From: Rhineura floridana
Taxonomy: Eukaryota > Chordata > Lepidosauria > Squamata > Rhineuridae
DNA length: 64,000 nucleotides
Direction: 5' to 3'
NCBI RefSeq assembly: GCF_030035675.1
Contig: NC_084480.1
Span: 289,750,394-289,814,393 of the forward strand
This document shows positions 53,185 through 64,000 of the stretch, one piece after another. The notes beneath the pieces were generated by a model that saw nothing but the letters and a program-made list of their open reading frames with translations, was not told the origin of the DNA and searched no databases. The stretch's first letter is position 1; every line of letters begins with the position of its first letter. The translations under genes and the position numbers were made by a program.

Positions 53185-53330
53185 CAGCCTTTCCCGATCT
53201 TTGGGTCCCCAGATATTATTGCACTAAAATTCCCATCAGCACCAGTGAGCATGGCCAATGGTCAGGAATTATGGGAATCATAGTCCAGCAACATATGGGG
53301 ACCCCACAATTGGAAAAGGCTGATCTAGAT
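53177..53330. mobile_element. 138-bp palindromic hAT MITE
   Basis: The element 53185-53322 starts CAGCCTTTCCCGATC and ends AATTGGAAAAGGCTG. It is flanked by ATCTAGAC and ATCTAGAT, 8 bases with one difference. It has the same length as the copy at 57590-57727. Confidence 0.82.
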
Positions 53331-53376
53331 AAAATAGAAAATGTTTAATTGCAACGTTTCTGCATATAAAGCTCAC

Positions 53377-53579
53377 CTGCAAAATAAGTCAATCTGAAGC
53401 CTTTCCGTGATATATTATCATCTGAACGAAATCTTATCCAAACATGGTCCTGTGAAGATATATATGGAGATGGAACAGAAGATCCACATACTCTGTAATT
53501 TTCTATGTTCTTGTATGCCCCTATTGTCAGAGAATCTGAACTGCATCGCCGTGATCCTTGAATATCAAAATCCTGAAAA
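53377..53579 (-). CDS. LRP12: LRP12 coding exon, second half of CUB domain 1
   Basis: A 203-bp exon encodes (S)FQDFDIQGSRRCSS to SRKGFRLTYFA(G). It matches the second half of the first CUB domain of human LRP12, including DFDIQGSRRC, YISSQDHVWIRF and SDDNISRKGF. I chose the acceptor TTTTGTAG|TTTTCAG rather than the AG seven bases later, because only it restores the Ser-Phe-Gln that human has and keeps frame with the upstream exon. The donor is TTTGCAG|GTGAGC, phase 1. CUB domains are extracellular interaction modules; the ligand of LRP12 is not evident from sequence. Confidence 0.93.
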
Positions 53580-55195
53580 CTACAAAAGGCAAATATGTCT
53601 TAACCCTTTTTTTTTGCTTTGTTATATATTTGCATAATCATTTAACAAACAACTAACAACAGATTCTTATGTGAGTTTCTGACATACATCAGCAAGGCCT
53701 AAGGAAGTATCTTTTATCACATTCCAATTCTACAAACATCTTAAATTTTTACCTCTCTAGTTGGGGGGGGGGAAACGCCTTTCAAAATCCTAACAGTTTT
53801 TCTAATGTTTATTAGCATTTTAGAGCATGTTACAATATAGAACATCAAACAAATAATAATATAACAAGAAACAAAGCAGTAATAAACATAGCCAGTTAAT
53901 CCAAATGGCAATAAAAGAGAAGTAAATAGTGGGTGGGATAGAAGAGGGGGAAGCAGAAACCTTAACAGTTATAAAATACAGAATACAGAATTGCCGGCAG
54001 TCATTTCTACGTATGAACTACAGTTATGAGATTTTCTTACATCTATTCAGACCACTGTTTTCTTTCTCAACCCCTTCCTTCCCACTAAAAAGAGCCAGTT
54101 AGCAGATGTTTTACCTTTTTGCCATATATGCATCATTCTTTCTGTCTTAACTATTCTAAATGGCAACCTGAAATACTATTGTGATATATTGGGTTTCGTA
54201 CTACCAGTTCTATAGCAAGTTGCATGCTTCCATGTGCACAAGAGGTTGCTCAAGTGGAAAAACGTATTTCAATTTAGTTTCCACTTTTAAAATGTTATTT
54301 ATTTCAATGTGTTTATACCTTGCTCTTCAACCCTAAAAGGGATTTCCAAGTTTTGGGCAGCAAAACCAACAAAGTGAATAATGCAAAAGCTCTCACAGAC
54401 TGTTCTAGTGCAAGGTTTAAAACAGCACTTCCATGTGTGGAAGATACTTCCTACATTCGTAAAGACACATTTGGATCCAACCTAGTGAAACTAGTTCCTC
54501 AAGGAACTTTAACTGTGTTGTTTTCAAATAGCAGAAAGCAAAATGTTTTTGAAAAACAGGATTTTCGAAAGCAGTTTCTGGTTCTGCATGGGGATTGACT
54601 TTTTAATGAAAAAAGTAAGTTCACAAAGCCAGTAAAAGCCCTTGCATAAGCCTAAGAAACCCTTTTAAGATCCTTCCTTAAATATATATTTCCTGACCTT
54701 ATTGACCATATAGTCTTTATTCTAGAGCCCAGTGTGTAAAATGGTATGGAATGCTCCCAGGCATCTATAATTTTAATTTTTTTAGTTTTAAGATCTGACA
54801 GGCACAGGGTTGTATTCAGTGTACCACTAAGCAAATTATTCTATCAGCACAAGGATTTCTCCTTGTGCAACATAACATACTCTTCCTCTCCTCCACTGCG
54901 CCCCCCTAAAATTGTTCTGGAGGTTCCCTCAACCCTTTGGAGCAGATCTGGGGACAGCAAGGGGATGGAGAGTCTTGTGCTGCTGCAATTATTTAGTTGA
55001 ATACCACCCTTAGTTTATGTGCAGCTATATATCTGGAGTAAAAAGGCATAAAAAAGGGCTAAAAAAATGGAAGATATTAATTCAAACATTTATAAGAACT
55101 AAATTTCCAGTTACTAAAATATGTAAAGGAAACAATTTTAGACTATTATTTAAACTTTCTACAATATATTTATAAAGCACAAGCACTTAAATTAC
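53580..55195. other. LRP12 intron, nothing recognised
   Basis: AT-rich, a G9 run near 53764. No small exon or confident repeat. Confidence 0.4.
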
Positions 55196-55331
55196 CTTAT
55201 TGTAATAATTTCACCTGGGTTTGCCCGGATATACCAGCTACAGTTCATTCTTGCAGGATATTCAAGAGGCCAACCTGGACTAGTGATTATCCCATTTGGG
55301 TCTTTAATTTGTTCTGGAATATCTCCACAAG
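55196..55331 (-). CDS. LRP12: LRP12 coding exon, first half of CUB domain 1
   Basis: A 136-bp exon encodes (A)CGDIPEQIKDPNGIITSPGW to ANPGEIITI(S). It has the CUB hallmarks: a first Cys, G-I-I-T-S-P-G-W, and NCSWYIRANPG. Acceptor TTTTTCAG|CTTGTGG and donor AATAAG|GTAAT are canonical. The codon split at each end completes correctly with the neighbours (Ala upstream as in human, Ser downstream). The upstream exons with signal peptide and start codon, about 46 residues in human, are not found between here and 64000, so the upstream intron is longer than 8.6 kb. Confidence 0.93.
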
Positions 55332-56529
55332 CTGAAAAATATACAAACTGATGTCATTAGTTATAGAAGCATTTCTGCAAATTAACAGCCAGTTCCTAAA
55401 GTTTAGTGCAAGAACACATCATTTCTTAAGATGGGACTAACTGTACAAATGGTACACAAGCCATGTCACAAAAATATAGTTTATTTGGCACTACACCACA
55501 AAATATGAGTTATGATACCCAATATCACACATCTCCATCACTGGAAAATGCTCTCCTTAGAGATGCATTATCATTCTCTAGGGCAAAGCACATCAGTGTG
55601 CAATTACCACAGTCCACAGTTATGAATAAGGGAACTGTAGCTGTGCACCCCAAAATAAGCATTGTGCCACCCCAAATGACACTTCCACACCAGCAGGGTG
55701 TAAGAACACCCCTATAGCATGCCACAGAGTTGAGTCCAGCCCACCGCTTTCTTTTAGCACAAGGCGCTGTCAACTATAGCAACTTCAAAAAACAACAACA
55801 CAATTTCACACGTTAACTTAAATGTTTATTTAGTTGCTCCTGGGCATATATTTCATCCCACATAGCGAGTTCAGAACATGAAGAGTTTGCTGTGTGTGAG
55901 GTAAAGGTGAACGGGGGGGGGGGAGAGGGGCCTTAAACACCTCCAGGCAACTATATCTGCCCCCCCATCCTCCTGCTAGCCTTTTACCTGTCTGCAGTTG
56001 CCATCCATCATCTGGCAAGCCTCTTACCATCAGGCCACGCAACCCAGCAGCTGAGAACAGGATTTGAGGACTCTGCATCTGCTGCCAGTTTAATTGCTAT
56101 CAACACAAAGAGGTCATCCCTATGGGGTTGGAATGAGGACAAGGGCACCACCCCATTTTGGTTTCCTGTTTTGTTTTCCTTTCTTTCCCCACCTGTGGGT
56201 ATTTTTTTAATTGTATGTAACAATTTTTTTAATTGCATGTAACATGCAATTGGGGTGTGTGAGAGACTGAATTGCATGATACATAGTGGTCTTATGCTTT
56301 TTGGTGTGCCCAGTGTGAGAGACTGGTGCATCCCAGAGAGTTTAAAACCCCTGGGTGGGAGAGAGAGATAGAGAAGTGATTGTGTATGTCCTAGGTAGGA
56401 ATGAGGTGGGATGCCTGCTTATTTGTTTTATTCCCTTTGCTAGAGGAAGACTATATCCAGGGTGGGCTGTATTGTGGTCTAATAGTTGTGTACTGATGTC
56501 TGCATAGCCTGGCATACTGATTATTTTTT
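55332..56529. other. LRP12 upstream intron, nothing recognised
   Basis: No exon with the LRP12 N-terminal sequence. A G-run near 55913; otherwise unique. Confidence 0.4.
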
Positions 56530-57580
56530 TAAATTCTAGCAGAGTATACGATGCGGCTTAGAGGGAGAATACTGGAGGAGGGCACCGTTGTGCAATCTAT
56601 CTCAGTGATCGGGGGGCAGGTATGGTTGGGAGAGGCAGTGAATGCTCTGGATCGGTGTCTGAATGCTGTAGTGAACTGGATAAGGGCCAATAAACTGTGC
56701 TTGAATTCTAGGAAGATGGAACTCTTTTGGTAGGTGGTTCCATGTCCAAGAGACAGGCAGGTTACCTGTTCTGGATGGGGTGGCACTCCCTCTGAAGGAT
56801 CAGGTCCATAGCCAAGGGGTCTTTCTGGATTCATCTTTGTCACTAGAGGCCCAACTATCCTCTGTGGCTAGGAGTGCCTTTTACCAGCTCTGTCTAGTTT
56901 GTCAGATACGGCCATTCCTGGACAGGAATAGCCTGACCTCTGTAGTCCATGCTTCGGTAACCTTGAGGCTGGATTACTGAAATGCACTGTATGTGGGGCT
57001 ACACTTGGCCCTGGTTTGGAAGCTCCAGCTGGTGCAAAATGTGGAGGCCAGAATGCTGATGGGAGCACACGGCCAACAACATATGATGCCACTTTTAAAA
57101 TACAGTATCTACACTGGCTGCCCATCTGCTATCAAGCCAGGTTCAGGGTCCTTGTATTAATTTACAAACCTCTGAATAACTTAGGTCCAGGGTATCTTAG
57201 GACCGCCTGGACCCTTATATCTCAAGCTCGATCACTGAGATCATCTGCAGAAGCAGCTTTGGTCATCCCCAAGTTGGTGAGGCTCATTTAACATTGACAC
57301 AAAATTGAACTTTCAGTGTCATCAGTCCAGTTCTCTGGAATGCTCTGCCAACAGAGATTCAGCAGGCACCATTTGTTTTAACTTTTAAGCGCTGCTGAAA
57401 ACCTTTCTGTTCCAGGCTTATGCAGGCAATTAAGAAGATGCTTTTTTCACAACAGTTGACCTTTGTTTAAATGTTTTGTATTCTATGGTTGTTTTAAACA
57501 TGTTGTAAACCGCTTTGAAGTTTTTAACAAAATAGCGGTATGCAGATTTTTTTATAAATAAATATAAATAATAAATATAT
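56530..57580 (+). mobile_element. Old L2-type LINE 3' part
   Basis: Readable blocks: LDRCLNAVVNWIRANKLCLN, MALPLKDQVHSQGVFLDSSL, SVARSAFYQLCLVCQIRPFL and SVVHASVTLRLDY, then a stop, LYVGL and KLQLVQNVEARML. The tail ACCGCTTTGAAGTTTTTAAC ends with (AAAT)n-like text. Several stops and shifts; clearly older than the copies at 4428 and 60886. Confidence 0.85.
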
Positions 57581-57581
57581 G

Positions 57582-57735
57582 GTCTAACTCAGCCTTTCCC
57601 AACTGGTGGGCCACCAGATGTTGTTGGACCACAACTCCCATCAGCCTCAGTCAGTATTGCCAATGGTCAGGAAAGATGGGAATTGTGGTCCAACAACATC
57701 TGGTGGCCCACTAGTTGGGAAAGGCTGGTCTAACT
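57582..57735. mobile_element. 138-bp palindromic hAT MITE, best copy
   Basis: The element 57590-57727 is a near-perfect hairpin: CAGCCTTTCCCAACTGGTGG to CCACTAGTTGGGAAAGGCTG, with GATGTTGTTGGACCACAA inside each arm. It is flanked by a perfect 8-bp duplication GTCTAACT (57582-57589 and 57728-57735). Confidence 0.92.
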
Positions 57736-57829
57736 TGTGCATTTTCAAATTAGTCAGTGTAATTATCATCCATCTCTCAAACAGACAGCCGCCACTGTCT
57801 GTACTCTAGTCATGTTTAGCAACGTTGGG

Positions 57830-58016
57830 TAGGTTTTTTCCTATACATTTTGGCTATTTTTGTTGTACATAGATGCTTTTGTCCGTGACATGTGCCTACA
57901 GAAAGCTTTGGGATGGGCAGCATCCAATGCCATCCTGCAGAGGATCCTCTCCCTTATGTGTGGTTCTATAATTTGTGACGCCCCAAAGGCACACCAAGTT
58001 CCTTATTACTTTATAT
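57830..58016. repeat. Single unit related to the foldback element
   Basis: TTGTTGTACATAGATGCTTT, TGGGATGGGCAGCATCCAA, TGCCATCCTGCAGAGGATCC and CTATAATTTGTGACG follow the about 180-bp unit of the 17.4-18.7 kb foldback arms. It ends at the Tc1 insertion. Confidence 0.6.
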
Positions 58017-59466
58017 ACAGTGACTTGCAAAAGTAATCAGACCTCTGACCAATGCTCTCATATTGCTTGCATAAATATTCAACCCCTGTGCTATGGAAGC
58101 TCCCAGTTTACACAAATGAAAGAAATTCCCCTATCAAGGACACAGATACCTTACCATTGGCCTCCACCTGTGAACCATTAAAGTTACTGTTACATTGTCA
58201 GGATAAAACCCCCACTGTTGAAGGATCATTGGTCAGGCATTGGATCTGAAGGAAAATGAAGACCAAAAAGCATTCTACAGAAATGAGAGGTAATGCATAC
58301 AAATGCATAGATTAGGAAAAGGGTACAAAATAATATCCACGTGTTTGGATATCCCAGTGAGCACAGTTGGATCAATAATCAGGAAGTGGAAGCTGCATCA
58401 TACCACCCAGGCACTGTCAAGAAAAGGCCATACCTCAAAATTCAGCGCTCAAAAAAGAAGGAACCTTGTGAGAGAAGGCACTGTGAGGCCAACAATCACT
58501 TTGAAGGAGCTACAGAGTTCAGTGGCTGGGAGTGCAGTAATGGTACACCAGTCAACCATATCAAGAGCTCTGCATAACACTGGCCTGTATTAGAGGGTGG
58601 CAAATACCATCTGAAAGCACGTGCGGAGTTTGCCAGAAAGCACAAGAATGCCCCAGCTGTGATGTGGGAAAAGGTTTTGTGGTCAGATGAGACCAAGACA
58701 GAGCTTTTTGGCCAAAACTCAAAGTGCTATGGGTGGCGCAGACCTAACACTGCCCATGCCTCAAGACACACCATCCCTACAGTGAAGTATCGTGGTGGCA
58801 GCATCATGCTGTGGCAATGCTTCTCTCAGCAGGGACTGGGCATCTTGTTAAAATTGAAGGAAGAATGGATGGAGCAAAATACAGGGAAATACTGCAAGAG
58901 AACCTGCTTCAGTTCACTAAAAAACTGAAGCTTGGGAAGAAATTCACTTTTCAGTAGGACAATGATCCCAAGCACATGGCCAAAGCAACACTGGAGTGAC
59001 TCAAGAACAAAAAGGTGAATGTCCTACAGTGGCCCAGTCAAAGTTCTGATCTCAATCTCATTGAGAATCTGTGGCACTATTTGAAAATTTTGGTCCACAA
59101 GCAACGTCCAACCAACCTGAACAGCCTGGAGCAAATCTGCCAAGAAGAATAGGCCAAAATCCCTGTGTGCAAAGCTGGTACATACCTACTCCAAAAGACT
59201 AAAAACTGTTATTGCAGTGAAAGGTGGCTCTACCAAATATTAATTGGGGGGGGGGTTGAATACTTATGCAAGCAACATGGTTCAGTTTTTTATGTTTCTT
59301 ACAAACATTTCCCAACATAAAACCAATGTCACCTTACAATAATTGATTTTGAGTTTCAGTGTTTCAAAATAAAATATCATACAGAACGAGATTACAATGT
59401 GCCATTTGTAATTCAGTAATATGAGAGCATAGGTCAGGGGTCTGATTACTTTTGCAAGGCACTGTA
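58016..59466 (+). mobile_element. Tc1/mariner element with dead transposase
   Basis: The element 58018-59464 (1447 bp) has terminal inverted repeats of about 26 bp (CAGTGACTTGCAAAAGTAAT and ATTACTTTTGCAAGGCACTG, one mismatch seen) and TA on both sides. The interior encodes a Tc1-type transposase in one direction. An N-terminal helix-turn-helix part at 58303-58593 (GKGYKIISTCLDIPVSTVGS, KGHTSKFSAQKRRNLVRE) is followed by pieces of the DDE domain (DNDPKHMAKATLE with its Asp, and [19 protein letters not shown] with the final catalytic Glu). At least five stops and a frameshift break it, so it is inactive. The length is normal for the family. Confidence 0.93.
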
Positions 59467-60654
59467 TGTTTTAGCTATTTTTGTTGTGCTCTGTGCTTTC
59501 AGTCCAATTTCAGTCCTGGCTCACATACTAGAAGATGCAAAACACTGCTGTAATATAATACAAATTAAATGGAAACTACTTATGAGACTTATGAACAGCT
59601 GGGGCATGTGGCAGAACAAATTACATCAGCATTGCAATAACATTTCAACAAAGTTGAAATCAGAATTAGATTTTTATTGGTGTGCAAACTACATTTATAA
59701 ATTTGAATAATGATTCATTCATTTCTTCTAAAAAGAAAAACCTGGAACACTGAGAGTATACTGATAGCTGTATTATGAATAGCAGAAAATAAAATGGGTA
59801 AAATTCAGCCTTGATAAGTTAACAAAATTAATACATCAGCAGCTTTTCACACACATTCAAGAAATATAGCAATGTAGGAAAGGTGTTGTATATAAAGGGA
59901 ACAAGCTGTAGGTAAATAAAACAATGACACAAAGGGTCTCTTCACAGTTTTCCATTACTGAACTGAAGTATTTTGTACTTGCAGTTAAAATAAAAGTAAC
60001 TTGTGATTCAAAAAATGGAAATATGCAACCTTCAGAAATTTAAAAGGCAGATTTTCCATCAATTCAGCAGTGGTGATATGGTTTTACAGAAGATTTATTA
60101 TTTTTGTTTAGCTACCCATTAGGTGGTGCTCTTATCCCATTACTCTTTGGAATGCTACATTCATAGAAATGAATGTACACAAAGCAATCTCTTCCTTAGG
60201 ATTCATGTCATGGAACAGGATAGATAAATATTGCAGAGACAAAAAGTAAATTGATATGTAAAAAGCCAATACACAACACACAAAATGCCTCTCTTAAACA
60301 AAATTATGAAGTCATCTTTTAAAATCTGAAGGTACATTGTAAAGGCTACCTCATTTTTAAAAACAAGTTATTTGTCTCAAGCACAGAGGAAAGGATTCTG
60401 TGGTTATGGCAGAGGCATTTATAAAACAATATACCAACAGACCAAATCACCAGGACCAACCTCCAATCCCAAATCTACACAATCACAGCTTCCAGAGACA
60501 GAAATCATTGAAGAATCTCAAAACTCTTTAACTATTATAGAAACCAATCTTTATAAGCATTTTATTTAGTTTTGTAAAAGTAACATTTGGTAAACTGTAT
60601 GTTTATTTCTTTAAAATGCGAAGTTCAATAAAAGGTGCTGGTTCTTACTTTTTC
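59467..60654. other. LRP12 upstream intron, nothing recognised
   Basis: Unique AT-rich sequence without exon or named repeat. Confidence 0.4.
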
Positions 60655-60885
60655 TTATTTATTTATTATTTTATTTATACCCGCCCTTCCTCCCACGAGG
60701 AGCCCAGGGCGACAAATAGATACACTAAAAACACTTTAAATCATCATAAAAAGACCTTAAAATACATTAAAAACAAAACAACGTTAAAAACATTTTTTTT
60801 AAAAAAGGGTTAAAGATATTAAAAGACATATTAAAAGCAATTCTAACACAGACGCAGACTGGGATAGGTCTCAACTTAAAATAAT
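60655..60885 (-). mobile_element. L2-type LINE 3' tail
   Basis: TTATTTATACCCGCCCTTCC, TCCCACGAGGAGCCCAGGGC and ACAGACGCAGACTGGGATAG: the reverse complement of the 35230/42190 subfamily 3' UTR. It abuts the next L2 element. Confidence 0.78.
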
Positions 60886-63800
60886 AATAATAACAACAAT
60901 AATAATAATAATAAATTTTATTTGTTAGTCGCCTATCTGTCCGAGTTAACGGACACTCTAGGCGACTTACAACAACAGATTAAAATACACTGTACAATTA
61001 AAAGACAAATCATCAGTCATTCTAAAACATCAATTTATACATCATAAAACTAATCCATCCCAAGGATCCCGTAGGCCTGCCTGAATAGCCAGGTCTTTAA
61101 GGCTCGGTGAAAACTGATCAGGGAGGGGGCATGACAAAGACCAAAAGGGAGAGAATTCCAGAGGGTGGGGGCCACAACCGAGAATGCCCTCTCTCTGGTC
61201 CGCACCAGCCTAGCTGTGTGGCTGATCTTGTCAGGCGGCATAATTGGTGATACTGGAGGCGTTCCTTCAGATAAGCTGGGCCGAAACCGTATAGGGTTTT
61301 AAAGGTCAACACCAACACCTTTAATTGGGCCTGGTAAACAACTGGTAACCAGTGTAGGTCTACTAACACCGGGGTAATATGATCCCAGCGGCAGCTATGC
61401 TTAATCAAGCGTGCCGCCGCATTCTGTACCAGCTGCAATTTCCGGACCGTTTTCAAGGGTAACCCCACATAGAGGGCATTACAGTAGTCTAAGCGAGAGG
61501 AGACCAGGGCATGTATCACTCGTGGGAGCAGGTGCACAGGAAGGTAGGGTCGCAGCCTCTGTATCAGATGTAATTGATACCAAGCTGCCCGGCTCACTGC
61601 TGAAACTTGAGCCTCCATGGACAGTTGGGAGTCAAGAATGACCCCTAGGCTGTGGACCTGGTCCTTCAGGGGTAATCTTACCCCATTAAGCACCAAGTCT
61701 ATATCTCCCAACCTTGTCCTGTCACCCACGAGCAACACCTCGGTCTTATCAGGGTTTAGCTTCAGCCTGTTCTCGCCCATCCATCCACTTACGGACTCCT
61801 AGCATTTGGACATGGTATCCACAGCCAACTCTGGTGAGGACTTAAATGAGAGATAGAGCTGAGTGTCATCCGCATATTGGTGACACTGCAGCCCAAAACT
61901 CCTGATGATGGCACCCAGCGGTTTCACATAGATATTAAATAGCATGGGGGAAAGGATAGAGCCCTGTGGCACTCCACAATTAAGAGGCCACGGGTCTGAA
62001 ACCTCATCCCCCAATGCTACCCGTTGGTACCTGCCTGAGAGATAGGAATGGAACCACCATAAAACAGTGCCCCCTATTCCCAATCCCTCCAGGCGATTTA
62101 ACAAGATACCGTGGTCAACGGTATCGAAAGCTGCTGAGAGATCTAGGAGGACAAGGAAGGTATATTCTCCCCTATCCAACGCCCTCCTCATATCATCCAC
62201 CAGAGCGACCAAGGCTGTTTCAGTTCCATGTCCAGTCCTGAAGCCCGATTGGAATGGATCTAAGTAATCTGCTTCATCCAAGTGTGTCTGTAACTGTTTG
62301 GCCACCACTCGCTCAATCACCTTGCCCAAGAATGGTAAATTAGAGACAGGGCGGAAGTTATTCAACTCTTGGGGATCCAAGGAGGACTTTTTCAAGATGG
62401 GCTTTATCACTGCCTCCTTGAAGGCTAATGGCATTGCACCCTCTTCCAAGGATGCATTTACCACTGCCTTGATCCCCTCGCCCAGTCTCTCTTTGCAGCT
62501 CATAATGAGCCACGAAGGGCAAGGATCAAGCAGACAGGTGGTTGGCTTCACAGTACAGAGCACCTTGTCCACTTCCTCAGCGAGGAGAGGCTGAAACCGA
62601 TCCCATTGGACCGGAATGCAACTGGCTGACTCTGGCCCACTACCTGTATCCACGGCGTACGGAATCATGCACTTCAGGCGCTTGATTTTATCGGCAAAGT
62701 GTTTAGCAAATGTGTCACAGGAGGCTTTGGAATGCTCCATGGGTTCCTGAGCAACTGGACCGACCAGGCTTCGGACCACTTGGAACAACCTCCTGGGACA
62801 ACACTCTGCCGACACAATAGAGGCAGCAAAGAATTCCCTCTTTGCTGCCTTTGTTGCCACCTGGTAGGCGGCTATTGCTGCTCTGACCAGTGTCCGATCG
62901 GCTTCAGTGCGAGATTTCCGCCACCGGTGCTCTAGTCGTCTCACCTCCTGTCTCAGACCCCACAACCATGGTGTATACCAGGGGGCGATCTGAGTTCTGT
63001 TCAGGGGGAGAGGACATTTTGGAGCCACCCGGTCTACCGCCCTAGTGATCTCCCTGTTCCACTCCATCACCAGGGTTTCGACCGGGCGTCCTTCAGCCAG
63101 CTCCAAATTCCCCAGCGCATTCAGAAATCCCTTAGATTCCATCAGGCATCTGGGGCGGACCATTCTAATAGGTCCTTGTCCCCTGCGGAGGGTGTGCGGC
63201 ATCGAGAAATCTATATTCACCAGATAGTGATCTGACCATGACACGGGGCTAGAAGAAACGGCCCCCATTTTCAGAGCACTTCCCTCCCCTCCCGAGACAA
63301 ATACAAGGTCAATGGCATGACCGGCTACATGGGTGGGCCCTGTATTACTAAGGTGCAGTTCCCAAGAAGTCATGGTTTCAAGGAAATCCTGAGGGGCTCC
63401 CATGAGAGCGGCCTCAGTGTGCACATTGAAACCCCCCAGGACCAATAGGTTGGGGGAAAGCAACCGCACGTCCGAGACCACCTCGAGCACCTCGGTCAGG
63501 GAGTCTACTGTGCAGCGGGGTGGGCGGTACACAAGTAGAATCCCTAAACTGCCCTTTGGGCCCAACCTCCAGTACATGCAATCAACAAACTTGGTCTCGT
63601 GGAGGGGAGGTCTGGCGAAAACCAAAGATTCCCGATAGATAACTGCCACACCCCCTCCCCGCCTACCAATTCTCGGCTGCTCTGCATACCGGAAACCAGC
63701 TGGACACATGGCCTCAAGTATGGGAGCTGAGGCCTCATCCAGCCAGGTCTCCGTAATACACACCAGGTCTGCGTTCTCATCCAGGACCATATCCCAGATG

Positions 63801-64000
63801 AACAATGTCTTCTGTACCACAGACCTGGCATTACATAACAGCAGTCGAAGATTGGATGGAGTCCTGCATCCCCCAGTTATCTTCTGGTTGTGGACAGGCC
63901 CGGAACAAGGGATGGATATAACATATCTATCCCTTGTTCCCCTAAGTTGGCATGGCCTGCCATGCACGCCTTTCCAGGATCTGCCGCCTAGCCTTGTAAT
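60886..64000 (-). mobile_element. L2-clade LINE with endonuclease and reverse transcriptase, long open frames
   Basis: On the minus strand, 63967-61799 (722 residues) encodes an APE-type endonuclease (LLLCNARSV, LVCITETWLDE, GGGVAVIYRE, VSWSDHYLVNIDF) and then the reverse transcriptase (NNFRPVSNLPFLGKVIE, FQSGFRTGHGTETALVALV, GVPQGSILSPMLFN, QYADDTQLY). A TAG ends the frame after SSPELAVDTMSKC. The same frame resumes with SVSGWMGENRLKLNPDKTE (61780-61118), shifts near 61230, and ends with RERAFSVVAPTLWNSLP and a stop near 61050. The endonuclease GDFN motif reads GGFN, so a catalytic Asp is gone. The 3' UTR has the same GTCGCCTAGAGTG as 4428-6460, with (ATT)n at 60880-60915. The 5' end runs out of the window. 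Confidence 0.93.

Noticed and set aside
53573-53579. Alternative acceptor seven bases inside the LRP12 CUB exon
   Set aside because: Using it drops the Ser-Phe-Gln present in human and breaks the frame with the preceding exon.

Overview
The window is nuclear DNA of a vertebrate, almost certainly a squamate reptile (lizard or snake). BovB (RTE), several L2 subfamilies, CR1/L3-type ends, an L1-type element and hAT, Tigger and Tc1 DNA transposons lie together with tRNA-derived SINEs whose 3' ends match BovB, a mixture typical of squamates. Genes have GT-AG introns and there are no bacterial-type operons. Two host genes are recognised, both on the minus strand and head to tail: LRP12 (five 3'-terminal coding exons, 55331 down to 38709) and DPYS (first coding exon, 17155-16907). 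LRP12 upstream of DPYS on the same strand is also the order I recall from human 8q22.3, which supports orthology.

Layout. 1-16906 is inferred to be DPYS intron 1: repeats only, no second DPYS exon seen. 16907-17155 is DPYS exon 1, and 17156-17411 its short 5' flank. 17412-28127 is a transposon nest: a foldback element of about 1.33 kb is split by a Ty1/copia-like LTR retrotransposon. One LTR of that element contains a 2.1 kb L1-type element with only ORF1, the other contains a BovB LINE that itself contains a hAT MITE, and the internal region holds an L2-like fragment. 28128-36600 is intergenic DNA with repeats, including a LINE of unresolved clade inserted in a SINE with a 10-bp target duplication. 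36600-38708 is repeat-poor and probably LRP12 3' UTR. 38709-55331 is the LRP12 gene body; its introns hold SINEs, MITEs, L2 pieces, a solo LTR, a 180-bp-period satellite and a 1.34 kb long-inverted-repeat element. 55332-64000 is the next upstream LRP12 intron, with hAT and Tc1 elements and a long L2 LINE reaching the window edge.

The genes: DPYS encodes dihydropyrimidinase, the second enzyme of pyrimidine catabolism. LRP12 encodes a single-pass receptor-like membrane protein with CUB and LDL-receptor class A domains. No functional link between them is implied; they are conserved neighbours. All repeat calls come from reading the sequence; none was checked against a repeat library.
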